Shown here piece after piece: positions 1 to 9,988 of a stretch of DNA of 64,000 nt. The DNA lies in contig JASXSV010000012.1 in assembly GCA_030674915.1 (NCBI GenBank), forward strand, positions 1 to 64,000. Direction: 5' to 3'. The DNA is from Candidatus Endonucleibacter bathymodioli (GTDB lineage: Bacteria; Pseudomonadota; Gammaproteobacteria; Pseudomonadales; Endozoicomonadaceae). A program made the translations under genes and the position numbers. How positions within the stretch are numbered: the stretch's first letter is position 1; every line of letters starts with the position of its first letter. The notes beneath the pieces were generated by a model. The model searched no databases, had not been told where the DNA came from, and saw only the letters and a list, made by a program, of their open reading frames with translations.

Positions 1-813
1 TCTGGCATTATGAATTCTCAATATAAATGTCCAGATTATAATATTGAAAAAGAAATTTTAGAAGGAAACAAAGCAGGACCATTAGTTAATAATACTGCCT
101 CAGCCGGATCCAATAAAGCAGGAAGTGATTCGATACTTCATGATGGTGGAAGGCGCCATGGTGATACCTCCACGAATAATAGACACAAACAACTTACAGC
201 ATGCTCTGCGGCGCCGTCCCATTATTGCGACATCTGCAAGAAAAGTTTCCAATGTCAATCTAAGCTACAATGCCACATGACAATTCATACTAAGGATAAG
301 CCATATATTTGCGGGCGATGCGGCAATCAATTCAAAGTAAAAGGAAGTCTCACCAAACACATGCACAGCCACATTGAGGATCAGCCATATACCTGCGAGA
401 TTTGCGGTAAATCAGGATATAAGAGTGGCTTCCGTAGCCACATGCGCATCCATATGTGCACCCCGGCCGATGAGAAACCATATTATAGCTGTGAGATCTG
501 CGCCAAGAAATTCGGATATTTCTCCCAGCTAAAAATACACATGAACATCCACACTAAGAATAAGTCATATAGTTGCGAGATATGCGGCAATGAATTCGGA
601 ATAAAAGCAAATCTAGGTAGGCACATGCGCATCCACACCGGTGAGAAGCCATATAGCTGCGATGTCTGCGGCATGGGCTTAGGAAGGAAAGCAGACCTCA
701 AAAAGCACATGGCATTCCACTCCAGTGCTAAATATAGCTGCGATATCTGTAACAAGCCTTTCAAAGATCCCAAGAGTCTCACTAGACACGTTCGTCACAT
801 CCACAAAAAGTAA
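1..813 (+). CDS. C2H2 (Kruppel-type) zinc-finger protein, 5' end outside window
   Basis: Seven tandem C2H2 zinc fingers run from about residue 73 to the end, counted from the internal Met at base 10. The pattern is C-x2-C-x12-H-x3-H, and one TGEKPY-type linker precedes finger 6. Finger 3 has only 11 residues between its second Cys and first His; the last finger has an H-x4-H spacing. The frame is open to the left edge, and bases 4-9 encode the same Gly-Ile that precedes the matching Met inside the longer paralogue at 1950-3374. The true start is therefore upstream and an N-terminal exported region is probably missing from view. Kruppel-type arrays bind DNA or RNA in animals and are very unlike the single-finger bacterial Ros/MucR proteins. 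I infer horizontal acquisition from a eukaryotic host and a host-directed role; target and secretion route are unknown. Confidence 0.85.
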   Translation, partial: SGIMNSQYKCPDYNIEKEILEGNKAGPLVNNTASAGSNKAGSDSILHDGGRRHGDTSTNNRHKQLTACSAAPSHYCDICKKSFQCQSKLQCHMTIHTKDKPYICGRCGNQFKVKGSLTKHMHSHIEDQPYTCEICGKSGYKSGFRSHMRIHMCTPADEKPYYSCEICAKKFGYFSQLKIHMNIHTKNKSYSCEICGNEFGIKANLGRHMRIHTGEKPYSCDVCGMGLGRKADLKKHMAFHSSAKYSCDICNKPFKDPKSLTRHVRHIHKK

Positions 814-819
814 CGATAT

Positions 820-1390
820 TCTGTGCAAAATGCCCTGCAAGTTAACTGGTGTTACAGTTACTCTTGTAAGGCCATAGCATCTTTTTGATGGACTTGGTCA
901 CTGCTTTTTTGGTCTTGTTTTTAACTCTGACTGTCAAAAGAAGTTTCGATACATGCTCGGTCGGCGTCACAAAATATCCATTTTGGCTGTGAACGGTATC
1001 CCTCTCAGCGGCCGACTTTTTGTTCAGGTTTACTTAGTCTGGGCGCTCACCAATATCCGCGCGGTCAGGAATTAAACTGGCTCCAGGCTCATCACCATGG
1101 TGCTTCCGATAATGGTTGCCTTTGTTAGGGAGAAGGTAGCTCCATTGTTTTTTTGATTAGGCGATAAATAGTTTGATAATCAATTGCCCCATCATAAGAC
1201 TCAAGTTTCATGCGCCCTGCTATTTGCTTCGGGGTAAAGCCTCGATCTAACTGGGACTTCACCTGCCGACTGACCACATCAGTTCTTTTGTGTAACTGGG
1301 TTGCGGTCTTGGCCTTTGGAGATTGTGGCGATGAGCTTCCTCTGAGTCATAAGCCGATGGTGACAGCGCTTAAGCTCTAGGGAGATGGTT
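820..1390 (-). pseudogene. Decayed IS30-family transposase downstream of zinc-finger gene 1
   Basis: Read on the minus strand, fragments in several frames match IS30 transposase. Around 1130-1310 is the stretch with 'KQIAGRMKLES' and 'DYQTIYRLI', the IS30 'EQI.GRL...TIY.FI' region. Around 840-1030 is the catalytic-core segment 'WEGDTVHS...LTE.VSK'. Frameshifts and stops separate them. A homologous, shorter remnant lies in the same position after the second zinc-finger gene (3380-3735). It is not the same subtype as the intact IS30 copies at 9989 and 58296. Confidence 0.75.
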
Positions 1391-1949
1391 TAATTGGAAC
1401 GGTTCAGGTCACGCCTATCCTACGCTTTGAAAATACGAGAGTGGTGAAGGATTTAATCTGGTATCGTTCAGCCAGAGTAACTTGTTTGTAAGAGTCACCC
1501 GCGTGGTCACTTGGTTCGTTGTGTGAGAACTACAGCCTATGAGAAGTTGATTCTCAAATCAATTCCAAGTGTATCGGTTATTGTGGAAATCTAGTTATTG
1601 TCATGAGTTAAACTATGTACTAACCGACAATTCATCGTGAATACCAATCTATGGCAATCTATCAATGTTTACTGTATGCTAGTTTTCTATTTATCATTAC
1701 ACCTTAATAATTGAATGTCATTATCTTTTATTATGATGTCAGGAACCATTATCACTACTTCAGGGATGAAAAAATGATATTTTTGAGGTTGAAATTTTCA
1801 CAAAGTTAATAGTTTCTTTAACTGGCTTAGGAACAGAGGCATTGCTCAGAAGTCTCTTTATATAAAATTAAATATTGTTGCTTGTATTCATGTATGCATG
1901 AGTATGTTCCACAAGTAACGCATGCAATGGATGTTGGAGTATGTATGTT
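1391..1949. other. Intergenic region without recognisable gene
   Basis: About 560 bp without a convincing reading frame. It contains one copy of a dispersed repeat (1552-1599) and the upstream region of the gene that starts at 1950. No RNA gene or terminator was recognised. Confidence 0.5.
1552..1599. repeat. Dispersed ~48-bp repeat, copy 1
   Basis: This stretch, beginning TCTCAAATCAATTCCAA, recurs with a few mismatches at 60153-60201. Both copies lie in intergenic DNA near decayed mobile DNA, so it may be the end of a lost insertion sequence. Confidence 0.5.
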
Positions 1950-3374
1950 ATGAGAAGTGTGTTGGTATCATTTATATTTTTAGTTGTTTTATTTATTGTT
2001 CTTCCGCAAATAGGAATGGCGGTATTGAAGAAGAGTTATAAAGAACATTCGGCGTATTTGTTTTCTGATGGCATCAATGAAAATGCTGCAATTGTAGAGC
2101 CAATAACCCAATGTAATCAAAACAGTGATAGTGACGAGATAGTTGTTAACGCTGATGCTACTGCTCTCATAAAGTTTACATATTTTATGCATGAATTGAG
2201 TGAGATCAAAAATCAAACCATAGAGTGTACGCTAAGTAAAATTTTTTTTGAGCTCAATGAAGATTCTGCATTCCAGGAAACACCAAATAATATTGAGAAT
2301 GATGAAGTTGTCTATTTTGTTGCGGTCAAACCATCTGAAAACAATGATTTAAACCAGTTTTTGATTAGAGGAATGCCACTAAAAGACTTTAGTGCATATC
2401 TGGAAAATAGTAGTATGTTGTTATGGGTATGTAATGAAGGCACCAGAGTCTATAATCAAGGGATGCGTGAATCACTTGGCATGTATAGCCCATCGATACA
2501 ACTACTAACAAAACAGCATTCACTTTTATTACAAAGTCATGGTGATGAAAATTTTTTATTATACTTCCCATGCAGCGTCAAAGATACTAGCGCTAATCAT
2601 TATACTCGTACTTATTATGCGTTCTTTCTATTTAGAAAATACGAATCTGACGTGCTGAGCTTTCCCTGTATACTAAGAGCACTCGCTGGTAGTAATGATA
2701 TTGATGAAGACCGTGTGGCTGAAAACATTGAAAACCAAAACCACGACGCTAAACTGTTATTTGGCATTATGAATTCTCAAGATAAATGTTCAGATTATAA
2801 TATTGAAAAAGAGATTTTAGAAGGAAGCAAGGCAGGCTCTTTAGTCAATAATACTGCCTTAGCCGGATCTAATAAAGCAGGAAGTGATTCGATACTTCAT
2901 GATGGTGCAAGGCGCCATGGTAAGCTACCCAAACAACGTATAGCATACTCTGCGGCGCGGTCCTATCATGGCAACATCGGCAAAAGTGTCCTATCTAAAT
3001 GTAACCTACAAGACCACATGAGCATTCATGCTAAGGATAATCCATATAGTTGCGAGCTATGCGGCAGGTCATTCAGAAGAAAAGACAATCTCGCTAGACA
3101 CGTGCGCACCCACACTGAGGCGAAGCCATATAGTTGCGAGACCTGCGGCAAGGGATTTAGAAGGAAAGAAAATCTAGGTAGGCACATGCGCATCCATACC
3201 GGTGAGAAGCTATATAGCTGCGATGTCTGCGGCATGGAATTCGGAAGGAGAGACAGCCTCAATTACCACATGCTAGGACACTCCAGTAGTAGGTATGGTT
3301 GCGATATCTGTAACAAGTCCTTCAAACATTCCAAAATTCTCATTAGACACGTTCGTGATATCCACAAAAAGTAA
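1950..3374 (+). CDS. Exported protein with C-terminal C2H2 zinc fingers
   Basis: The protein has three parts: an N-terminal hydrophobic signal (LVSFIFLVVLFIVLPQIGMA), about 250 residues of unrecognised sequence, and a C-terminal zinc-finger array paralogous to the protein at 1-813. Counting from base 1941, a degenerate finger that has lost its cysteines lies near residue 342. It is followed by four intact C2H2 fingers (Cys/His spans 371-391, 399-419, 427-447 and 454-475) with TGEK-like linkers. I place the start at 1950 because GGAG at 1936-1939 is correctly spaced for that ATG and too close to the one at 1941. An exported bacterial protein with Kruppel-type fingers suggests a secreted DNA- or RNA-binding effector; that role is inference. 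Confidence 0.82.
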   Translation: MRSVLVSFIFLVVLFIVLPQIGMAVLKKSYKEHSAYLFSDGINENAAIVEPITQCNQNSDSDEIVVNADATALIKFTYFMHELSEIKNQTIECTLSKIFFELNEDSAFQETPNNIENDEVVYFVAVKPSENNDLNQFLIRGMPLKDFSAYLENSSMLLWVCNEGTRVYNQGMRESLGMYSPSIQLLTKQHSLLLQSHGDENFLLYFPCSVKDTSANHYTRTYYAFFLFRKYESDVLSFPCILRALAGSNDIDEDRVAENIENQNHDAKLLFGIMNSQDKCSDYNIEKEILEGSKAGSLVNNTALAGSNKAGSDSILHDGARRHGKLPKQRIAYSAARSYHGNIGKSVLSKCNLQDHMSIHAKDNPYSCELCGRSFRRKDNLARHVRTHTEAKPYSCETCGKGFRRKENLGRHMRIHTGEKLYSCDVCGMEFGRRDSLNYHMLGHSSSRYGCDICNKSFKHSKILIRHVRDIHKK

Positions 3375-3735
3375 CGATATCCTGTGCAAAATGTCCTGCA
3401 AACTAACTGGTCTTACAGTTACTCTTGTAAGCTCGGAGCATTTTTTTGATGGCCTGGCTCACTGCTTTTTTGGTCTTGTTTTTAACTCTGATCGTCAAAA
3501 GAAGTTTCGAGACACGCTCGGTCAGCGTCACAAGATATCCATTGTGGCTGTGAACGGTATCCCCCTCCCAGCGGCTGACTTTTTTGTTTAGGTCCACTCA
3601 GTCTGGGCGCTCACCAACATCTGCGAGGTCAGGAATGAAGCTGGCTCCCGCCTCATCACCATGGCGCTTCCGATAACGTTTACCTTTGCGCGGGAGAAGG
3701 CTGCTCCATTGGTCTTATAATGGGGCGATTGGTAT
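2760..3735. repeat. Segmental duplication: zinc-finger 3' part plus IS30 remnant
   Basis: Bases 2760-3735 are paralogous to bases 1 to about 1140: the same internal 'GIMNSQ' junction, the same linker region, zinc fingers, and the same decayed IS30 fragment after the stop codon. The copies differ in finger number; the first is about 200 nt longer between junction and stop. This shows expansion or contraction of the finger array after duplication. Confidence 0.8.
3380..3735 (-). pseudogene. Decayed IS30-family transposase fragment downstream of zinc-finger gene 2
   Basis: On the minus strand this encodes a piece of the IS30 catalytic core: 'RWEGDTVHSHNG' followed by 'VTLTERVSK', aligned with 'DWEADTVIG...VTLTERVSK' in the intact IS30 copies of this window. 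Only about 64 codons are open. It parallels the remnant at 820-1390. Confidence 0.75.
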
Positions 3736-3919
3736 AGTTGAGGTTTATGAATACCTTGTTGATAGACTTAGTTTACAGCAGGTGTAAGAAGAAGTTATTT
3801 TATATACCATTCAACTCGAAAAACGACAGCAAACATTTAAAAAAGGGTAATTTAGTAAACTAAAATTCTTGAGTGCCGAAGAAATATACCAAGATTCAAG
3901 CAAGTGCTTTGCAAACAAC

Positions 3920-5266
3920 CTATAAAACATGTGACCATAAAAACTGCGCAATCGTCACAATAAAAAGAATCCCAATAATGTTAAACATGATGCCATACGT
4001 CGCCATCGTTTTAATATTAACAACGCCTGAACTCATAGCTATGGCATTAGGTGGTGTAGCAATCGGCAACATAAACGCGTAAGAACCACACACAGTCGCT
4101 ACCATCATAAACAGTCGTACATCTAAGCCTACTGTATTGGCCACTTCATACAAAATAGGAAGCATTATAGAGATCAACGCGGTGTTAGAAGTGACCTCTG
4201 TTGTAAAAGTTACCATTATTGCGACGATAATCATAAACACTATCATAGGCATAGAAGCTAAGTTTATAAGATATGAGGCAATCTCTTTGGCCATGCCTGT
4301 TTGCGTAAAAGCTGTGGCAATAGCAAATCCTGCGCCAAATAAAAACATAATTCTATAAGGGATATTATCCTTATCTTCCATCCAATCAAGTATAGAAAGA
4401 GGAGGAGCAAAAAAAAGAAGGCCGGCACTCAGCAAGATGCCCGCTTCACTTAAACCAAGCCCATCATAATACGGCTTTATAGGTGCATTTATAAAAAGCG
4501 TGGCGATTAAGCCAAAAAGCACAAACAACACTTTTTCCTGGTCTTTATCCAAAGGTTCTATGGACAAATCTCCTTCGATAATAACATCCTTAAGTCCAAG
4601 GCTCAATATAACACCAAACACACCAAACATCACAATAACAAGGGGTGCAACCATCCACATCCATTGAACAAAGGCGATTGGTTCTAAGTTAAGTTCTTGC
4701 ATCACCCCCATTAAAATAAGATTTGGTGGGGTTCCAATAGGTGTTAATATCCCCCCAACACTTGCACCATAAGCAATACCCAGTGCAAAACGAAGCTTCA
4801 ATTTAGCCACGTCAGTTAAAAACAAGGCGATAGGCAAGAGTAAAAGTGTTGTTGTTGTGTTAGAAAGAATCGATGATAAAAGGCCCGAGGTGATAATGAG
4901 TGCAAAGATTATACCTCGCGCGGAACTAGGGAAAAGTCCTAACATCTTACTGGCTATCCATTTATGCAAGCCTGTCTTCTCAACCGCAATAGCAAGTAAA
5001 AAACCCCCTAAGAATAGATAAATTATAGGATTCGCATAATTAACAGCTGCTGCTTTTGTGCTTAAAATACCCGCAGCAGGAAATAAAACAATCGGCAGCA
5101 AAGACACAACAGCCAAAGGTAACCCCTCATTTGTCCACAGTGCTACCATTAATACAATTGCTCCCACTAGCAAGGACTGTTCTTTAGTAAAAAAGCCAAT
5201 CATTGCAGTAAACGCTAATCCCGCCAAAATCAAGGCAATTAATATTTTTTTTGATGATTGTGACAT
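3920..5266 (-). CDS. SLC13/DASS-family sodium-coupled anion transporter
   Basis: The protein has 448 residues and about 11-12 hydrophobic segments. It carries the two hallmark SNT motifs of the divalent-anion:Na+ symporter family: 'LSNTTTTLLLLP' near residue 133 and 'TSNTALISIMLPI' near residue 360. Associated loops are 'GASVGGILTPIGTPPN' near 168 and 'IATPPNAIAMSSG' near 405. The family moves dicarboxylates, citrate or sulfate with Na+ across the inner membrane; substrate cannot be read from sequence. A C4-dicarboxylate such as succinate would suit an intracellular bacterium living on host metabolites (inference). It is a single gene, flanked by decayed IS elements, with GGA eight bases before the ATG. 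Confidence 0.88.
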   Translation of the reverse strand: MSQSSKKILIALILAGLAFTAMIGFFTKEQSLLVGAIVLMVALWTNEGLPLAVVSLLPIVLFPAAGILSTKAAAVNYANPIIYLFLGGFLLAIAVEKTGLHKWIASKMLGLFPSSARGIIFALIITSGLLSSILSNTTTTLLLLPIALFLTDVAKLKLRFALGIAYGASVGGILTPIGTPPNLILMGVMQELNLEPIAFVQWMWMVAPLVIVMFGVFGVILSLGLKDVIIEGDLSIEPLDKDQEKVLFVLFGLIATLFINAPIKPYYDGLGLSEAGILLSAGLLFFAPPLSILDWMEDKDNIPYRIMFLFGAGFAIATAFTQTGMAKEIASYLINLASMPMIVFMIIVAIMVTFTTEVTSNTALISIMLPILYEVANTVGLDVRLFMMVATVCGSYAFMLPIATPPNAIAMSSGVVNIKTMATYGIMFNIIGILFIVTIAQFLWSHVL

Positions 5267-5460
5267 TTAATTCCGTTAAGTTCTAGTCTACATATTTGAT
5301 TCAATTTGCTATATTTATCATTAAAAAATGTTTGCAATGACATCCCTACTCTACGATGGAACAACACTATCCTTCAACTTTTTCCTTCAACTTTTGTTAT
5401 GGCGGTAGGTGTTGATATAATTTATGACGTTCCTGAAGGCTTCAAGCATGGCACTGGTTT

Positions 5461-5506
5461 GCTATCTTCATCAGAGATTCCCTAGGGGGTCTCTGATGAA
5501 GATAGC
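5461..5506. repeat. Perfect 17-bp inverted repeat, probable abutting IS5 ends
   Basis: GCTATCTTCATCAGAGA (5461-5477) is the exact reverse complement of 5490-5506, separated by 12 bases that include CCCTAGGG. The right arm lies at the outer (3') side of the IS5 transposase remnant at 5629-5960 and may be that element's terminal repeat. The left arm would then be the end of a second element joined head to head. It could also act as a strong hairpin between convergently read DNA. Confidence 0.5.
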
Positions 5507-5628
5507 TTGTCAGATTTGCGATAAAATTCTCTGACTTTCGAGCTTATTTCATCGTGATTTTCGATTCATTTTGTCTCTTTTGCCCATTTGTTAGCTCTTG
5601 AGGTGGATTTAGGGCGCAATTATGCCGT

Positions 5629-5960
5629 TCACGCATTACGTTGCAGGTATAAATTGGCCATCGTCATCAGGCTCATAACTTGCACTCTGTTTTTTTCCAA
5701 ACCACGGTAACGTACTTTGCGGTAACCAAGCTGACATTTGAGGATTCGGAACAGGTGCTCTACCCTGGCTCGTATTTTTAATTGTTGGCGATTACGTGTG
5801 CGTTGACTGCTACTTAAGGTTGCCTTTTCTTGGTTTGCGCTTGTCATTGACCTTCCAGTGTAATTCTAAGCATCGAGCGCCTCGCTTATATGTGACGCTG
5901 GTGTAACCCGTATCGCCAAGAATCAGTGCGGACGCCCATCAAAAAGATGCTAATCCATAC
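5629..5960 (-). pseudogene. IS5-family transposase, C-terminal remnant
   Basis: On the minus strand the last 72 codons contain '[20 protein letters not shown]' and '[15 protein letters not shown]', the conserved C-terminal block with the catalytic Glu of IS5 transposases. Immediately upstream, in another frame, is 'LILGDTGYTS', the preceding DDE-core block, so the gene is frameshifted. The N-terminal half is missing. Bases 5961-6150 show nothing recognisable. Confidence 0.75.
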
Positions 5961-6154
5961 CACTCATGACAGCGTGGAGTTCACGAGAATACTAATCACC
6001 TGCTGCTGTTATGTTTCCAGTCGGTAATTAGCATGTCATGGAATAACATGAATAGGTTCAATTTATCATAAACATGAGCCCGAGAAAAGCCACCAATCAT
6101 CTTAGTGAGATTGAGCTTTTCTTAGGAAAAAGTATATTGTTATGCTAGAAATCT

Positions 6155-6303
6155 AGGATAAAGTTTGTTATTATGCAGTCAGTGCCAATTTCTTATAATG
6201 GTTTTACATGTGGTAAGTTTGTTAGTTATTGTGGGATTATAGGCATCTATCCTACAACTGCACTATCGCACCAATTACACTTTCCTGTTAGGAGTACTAA
6301 ACC
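6155..6303 (+). promoter_or_regulatory. Conserved IAP-gene leader with ribosome binding site (copy A)
   Basis: About 150 bp directly upstream of the first IAP gene are conserved upstream of all four copies (also about 8156-8305, 12169-12318 and 15089-15238). Each contains the shared 'ATGCAGTCAG' block and ends in the same Shine-Dalgarno region, GTTAGGAGTAC, nine bases before the ATG. The conservation suggests promoter and leader were duplicated with the gene. I cannot assign -35/-10 boxes with confidence. Confidence 0.55.
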
Positions 6304-7248
6304 ATGCATTTAAGTGTAATATTAATGTTTTTCTATTGCATCGGGACAGCACATAATCTACTTGCGACCAATGATAAGGATATAGAAACTGGGCTAAGCA
6401 CTGTATCGCTAAATGATTCAAATATAATTATCGATGGTGCTGCTGCTAACACCCATAATACAGGAAATGAAAGCATTGTGTCTAATGTAGATGCAATTAG
6501 AGAAGATGATGTAGTCAATTCAAACGAAGAAGCCTTAAAAACGTCATTAAGTGCTAAAGAGATCAATACTACCTATGTGGCGTTTATAGCTAGTAATATA
6601 ATAGATCCAGAAGAAACTAACACACCTCAAAATACAGTAAAATTCATACATCCTAACTACGAAGACTTTTGTAGCAGAAAAGATAGTTTTGATCACCCAA
6701 GTTGGACTTGCGACCAACAAACACCTGATCATCTTGCAGCGGCTGGTTTTTTCTATACGGGTGCAACGGATACAGTGCGTTGCTTTTGTTGCGATATGGG
6801 ACTAGCTGATTGGGAGGAAAAAGACAATGCTTGGCAAGAGCATGCACGGCACGTTACAAATTGTCAGTTCTTGACACAAAAAAAAGGTGCTGAATATATA
6901 GCAGAGGAACAAAAAGGATGGAGGAAAATTTACACCCCAAAAAGCCCAAAATATGAAGATGTAAACACTAGACTACGCACCTATGAAATTGGTTGGTGCT
7001 TAGCTAATACACCAACGCCACAAAGTCTAGCTGCAGCTGGATTTTTCTATTGCGGTGACAGGGATGTGGTACGCTGCCACTACTGTGATGGAGAATTGCG
7101 AGATTTGGTAGCTGAAGAGGATCCCTGGCACCTTCACGCTAAATTTTTTCCTTCCTGTTTGTTTTTACAACTAACAAAAGGACATGAATTTATCAATGAT
7201 GTAACACGTAACGTGAGAGATGAGCGGGAAAGAAACAAGCAAGAATAG
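6304..7248 (+). CDS. IAP-like protein, two BIR domains, RING lost
   Basis: The protein has 314 residues: an N-terminal Sec-type signal, a short spacer and two BIR domains. BIR1 zinc ligands are C160, C163, H180 and C187; BIR2 ligands are C258, C261, H278 and C285. Both show the family spacing C-x2-C-x16-H-x6-C. BIR domains bind caspases or IAP-binding motifs in animals, so an anti-apoptotic role in host cells is likely by family. Compared with the paralogues, about 190 residues between signal and BIR1 are deleted. A TAG stop ends the frame before the spacer and RING found in the intact copies. About 85 bp of decayed downstream IAP sequence follow, with a one-base deletion. It is either a functional BIR-only form or an early pseudogene. 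Confidence 0.85.
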   Translation: MHLSVILMFFYCIGTAHNLLATNDKDIETGLSTVSLNDSNIIIDGAAANTHNTGNESIVSNVDAIREDDVVNSNEEALKTSLSAKEINTTYVAFIASNIIDPEETNTPQNTVKFIHPNYEDFCSRKDSFDHPSWTCDQQTPDHLAAAGFFYTGATDTVRCFCCDMGLADWEEKDNAWQEHARHVTNCQFLTQKKGAEYIAEEQKGWRKIYTPKSPKYEDVNTRLRTYEIGWCLANTPTPQSLAAAGFFYCGDRDVVRCHYCDGELRDLVAEEDPWHLHAKFFPSCLFLQLTKGHEFINDVTRNVRDERERNKQE

Positions 7249-8060
7249 ATTAACCAACACATGAGTAGTTTTGTTTGGAGTTCCGAAAGCGAAGTTTTTA
7301 TCATAGCCAAGAGATTAAAACTGGCGAAGCAATTAAAATATTACCCTAAGCTTGGTTATAGTCGCCGACCTTATCCCATGATGACAATGCTGCGGACTCA
7401 CTGTATATGGACTTGCCGACATCGCTACCATGCGTTTGTTTGCTGGCCTACCACTGTATGGGACGATCCCTTATCACACCACGAACATGAACTTCCATCA
7501 CTTGTTATAGCGTCATGATTTGGTACCCAAAATCTTAAGCGAAGTTAATTACGGACTGAGTGATGTTAGTGTGCTGGTCAAAGAAGCGCGCTGATGGGTG
7601 CCACCATTATAGAAGCGCCTAACTCCACCAAGAACAAAGCCGGTGAGTGTGATCCCGATTGCATCAAAGCAAGAAGGGTAATAAGTGGTACTTCGGTATA
7701 AAAGCATAGGTGTCGATGCTCGAATCGGGATGAACCATAGCCTTACGACACCGCTACCAACAAACATAATCTCAATTAATCTGTAAATCTATTGCATGGC
7801 GACGAGGAGTTCATATTCTCCGATGCCGATATCGTGGCGCAGAAAAGCGGACGAATTGCAAGATGTAGATGTCGACTGGCATATATCGTAACGTCCAGGA
7901 AAACTAAGGGCTGGAAGAAGCATCTAAGGATCAATTACCGAGACTTAGAAAAATGACAGCAAATTGGACAGACTATTTGCTCTGGCGAATATCGTCAGGG
8001 ATGGGCATCAAATGGTCAAAACATAAGATCAGTGTGCCTGTAGTTAGAAAATAGGCATGC
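7249..8060 (+). pseudogene. IAP 3' remnant fused to decayed IS5-family transposase
   Basis: Bases 7249-7334 still encode, across a one-base deletion, the post-BIR 'HSQE.KT.E.IKIL' segment of the other IAPs. From about 7335 IS5 transposase fragments follow in shifting frames: '[18 protein letters not shown]' near the N-terminus, 'VNYGLSDVSVLVKEA' then 'STKNKAGE' around 7540-7660, 'DVDVDWHI' near 7870, and 'EKNDSKLDRLFALANI' near 7945. It is the most complete of the three IS5 remnants attached to IAP genes. The RING-coding part of the IAP gene was lost at this junction. Confidence 0.75.
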
Positions 8061-9556
8061 AGGCGCTGAAAAACTAACAAAAACTGGACTGTAACCTACA
8101 AGTCCACCGCACTGTATCGATACACTTAAAAAATTTAACTTAACCGCATGCTCCTTAGGATTAAATTTGTTATGATGCAGTCAGCGCCAATTTCTTGTAA
8201 AGGTTTTATATGTGGTAAGATTGTTAGTTGTTGTAGTATTTTAGGCATATACCTTAAAGCTGTACTGTCGTACCAATTGCAATTTGCTGTTAGGAGTACC
8301 AAACCATGAATTTAAGTGTAATATTAATGTTTTTCTATTGCCTCGGGATAGCACATAATCTATTTGCTATCATTGAGAATGATATAGAAAAAGGGTTAAG
8401 TGATTTATCTATAAATGCTCCAGATATAATTATCTATGGTGCTGCTGCTAACAACTATCATATAGAAAATGAAACTACCGCATCTAATGTAGGTGCAATT
8501 GGAGAAGATTATGCAGTCAATTCAAGCGAAGAAGTCTTAAAGACATCATTAAGTGCTAAAGAGGTAATAGCTACAAACACAAACTCAGGCAGTGGCATTC
8601 CATATAGTACAAATCCTATTCCTATAATAATAAATAATACCGCTTCTTCAGTAAATATAACCTGTATCAAGTGTGGAAAAAAATCCGAACATAAACATAT
8701 ATACGATGCCTCCAAAGCATACTTACATTATCATATCACAAATAAAAAAAGAGACTGTATGTTTGACGATACAAATAAACCATATGCTCATATAATATTA
8801 TTCAATGAAATTAGTGAAAGTTCGGACTATAAACAATATCTAGAAAAAATCACAACTATTGTCTACGATACTCTCTCAATTAAAGATATCTTGGATAGAG
8901 AACAAATTAACGATATAACACCATGGGCGAATTCCGTATTGTCTCGTATTAACCCTGCACCAACAATAGGATATAATGAAATACATAGAAATAGTAACCC
9001 TACACCCGTAATCGCAAATACTGAAGTACAGGAAAATAATGATTATTCACCAGAATCGATTATTGATAATAGTCAAACCACCGAGAGTAATAGCAAGCCT
9101 CAAGATGATAATTTGATTAATACATTACCTCTTTTAAGTTCTAATGACAATTCTGAACCAATAAGTATGGAGTCTGCGGCTAGTAACCTAAGCGTTCTAG
9201 AAGAAACTAATACGCCTCAAAATACAGTGGAATTTATAAATCCTGGCTACCAAAACGCTTGTCATCGAAGATATAGTTTTGATAATCCAAATTGGACTTG
9301 TAGCCAACAAACACCTGATGATCTTGCAGAGGCTGGTTTTTTCTATACAGGTTGGCGGGATATAGTACGTTGTTTTTGTTGCGATCTAGGACTAGCTGAA
9401 TGGGATGAAAAAGACAATGCTTGGCAAGAGCATGCACGGCACTCTAAATATTGTTGGTTCTTAAAACGAGAAAAAGGTGCTGAATATATAGCAGCGGAAC
9501 AAGAAGAGTGGATGAAAGTTTATAGCCCAAAAAGTCCAGAATATGATGATATAAGC

Positions 9557-9619
9557 ACTAGAATAAGCAGTTATAATAGTTGGCGCTAACTAGAATAAGC
9601 AGTTATAATAGTTGGCGCT
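9557..9619 (+). repeat. 32-bp tandem duplication that breaks the IAP frame
   Basis: The 32 bases starting ACTAGAATAAGCAG at 9557 are repeated directly from 9589. Thirty-two is not a multiple of three, and the junction itself creates a TAA. The sister unit has a single copy at the matching site, plus one extra AAT triplet. Confidence 0.9.
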
Positions 9620-9988
9620 TAGATATCACACCAACTCCACAAAGTCTAGCTGCAGCTGGATTTTTCTATTTAGGTGAAAATAATGATGCAGTACGCTGCC
9701 ATTACTGTGATGGAGGAGTGAAAAGTTGGACGGCTGAAAAGGATCCCTGGGTCATTCACGCTCAGTTTTTTCCTTATTGTAAGTATCTAATAAAGATGCA
9801 AGGAGCTGACTTTATCACTGACGCAGCAAACAACTTAATGGTTCAACGGGCAAGAGGAAATCAAGAATATATTACCCAGCACATGGGTGGTTTTGTTAAG
9901 AGTGCCGAAAGCGAAGATTTCATCCATAGTCAAGAATTTAAAACTGACGAAATAATTAAAATATTACTCGAGACCTATTCAATTAATA

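Noticed and set aside
1..3374. Zinc-finger genes as Ros/MucR-type bacterial regulators
   Set aside because: Ros/MucR carry one atypical finger; these have tandem Kruppel-type fingers with TGEK-like linkers and one has an export signal.
7261..7518. 85-codon frame starting inside the IAP remnant
   Set aside because: It is a fusion of frameshifted IAP 3' sequence and an IS5 transposase remnant.
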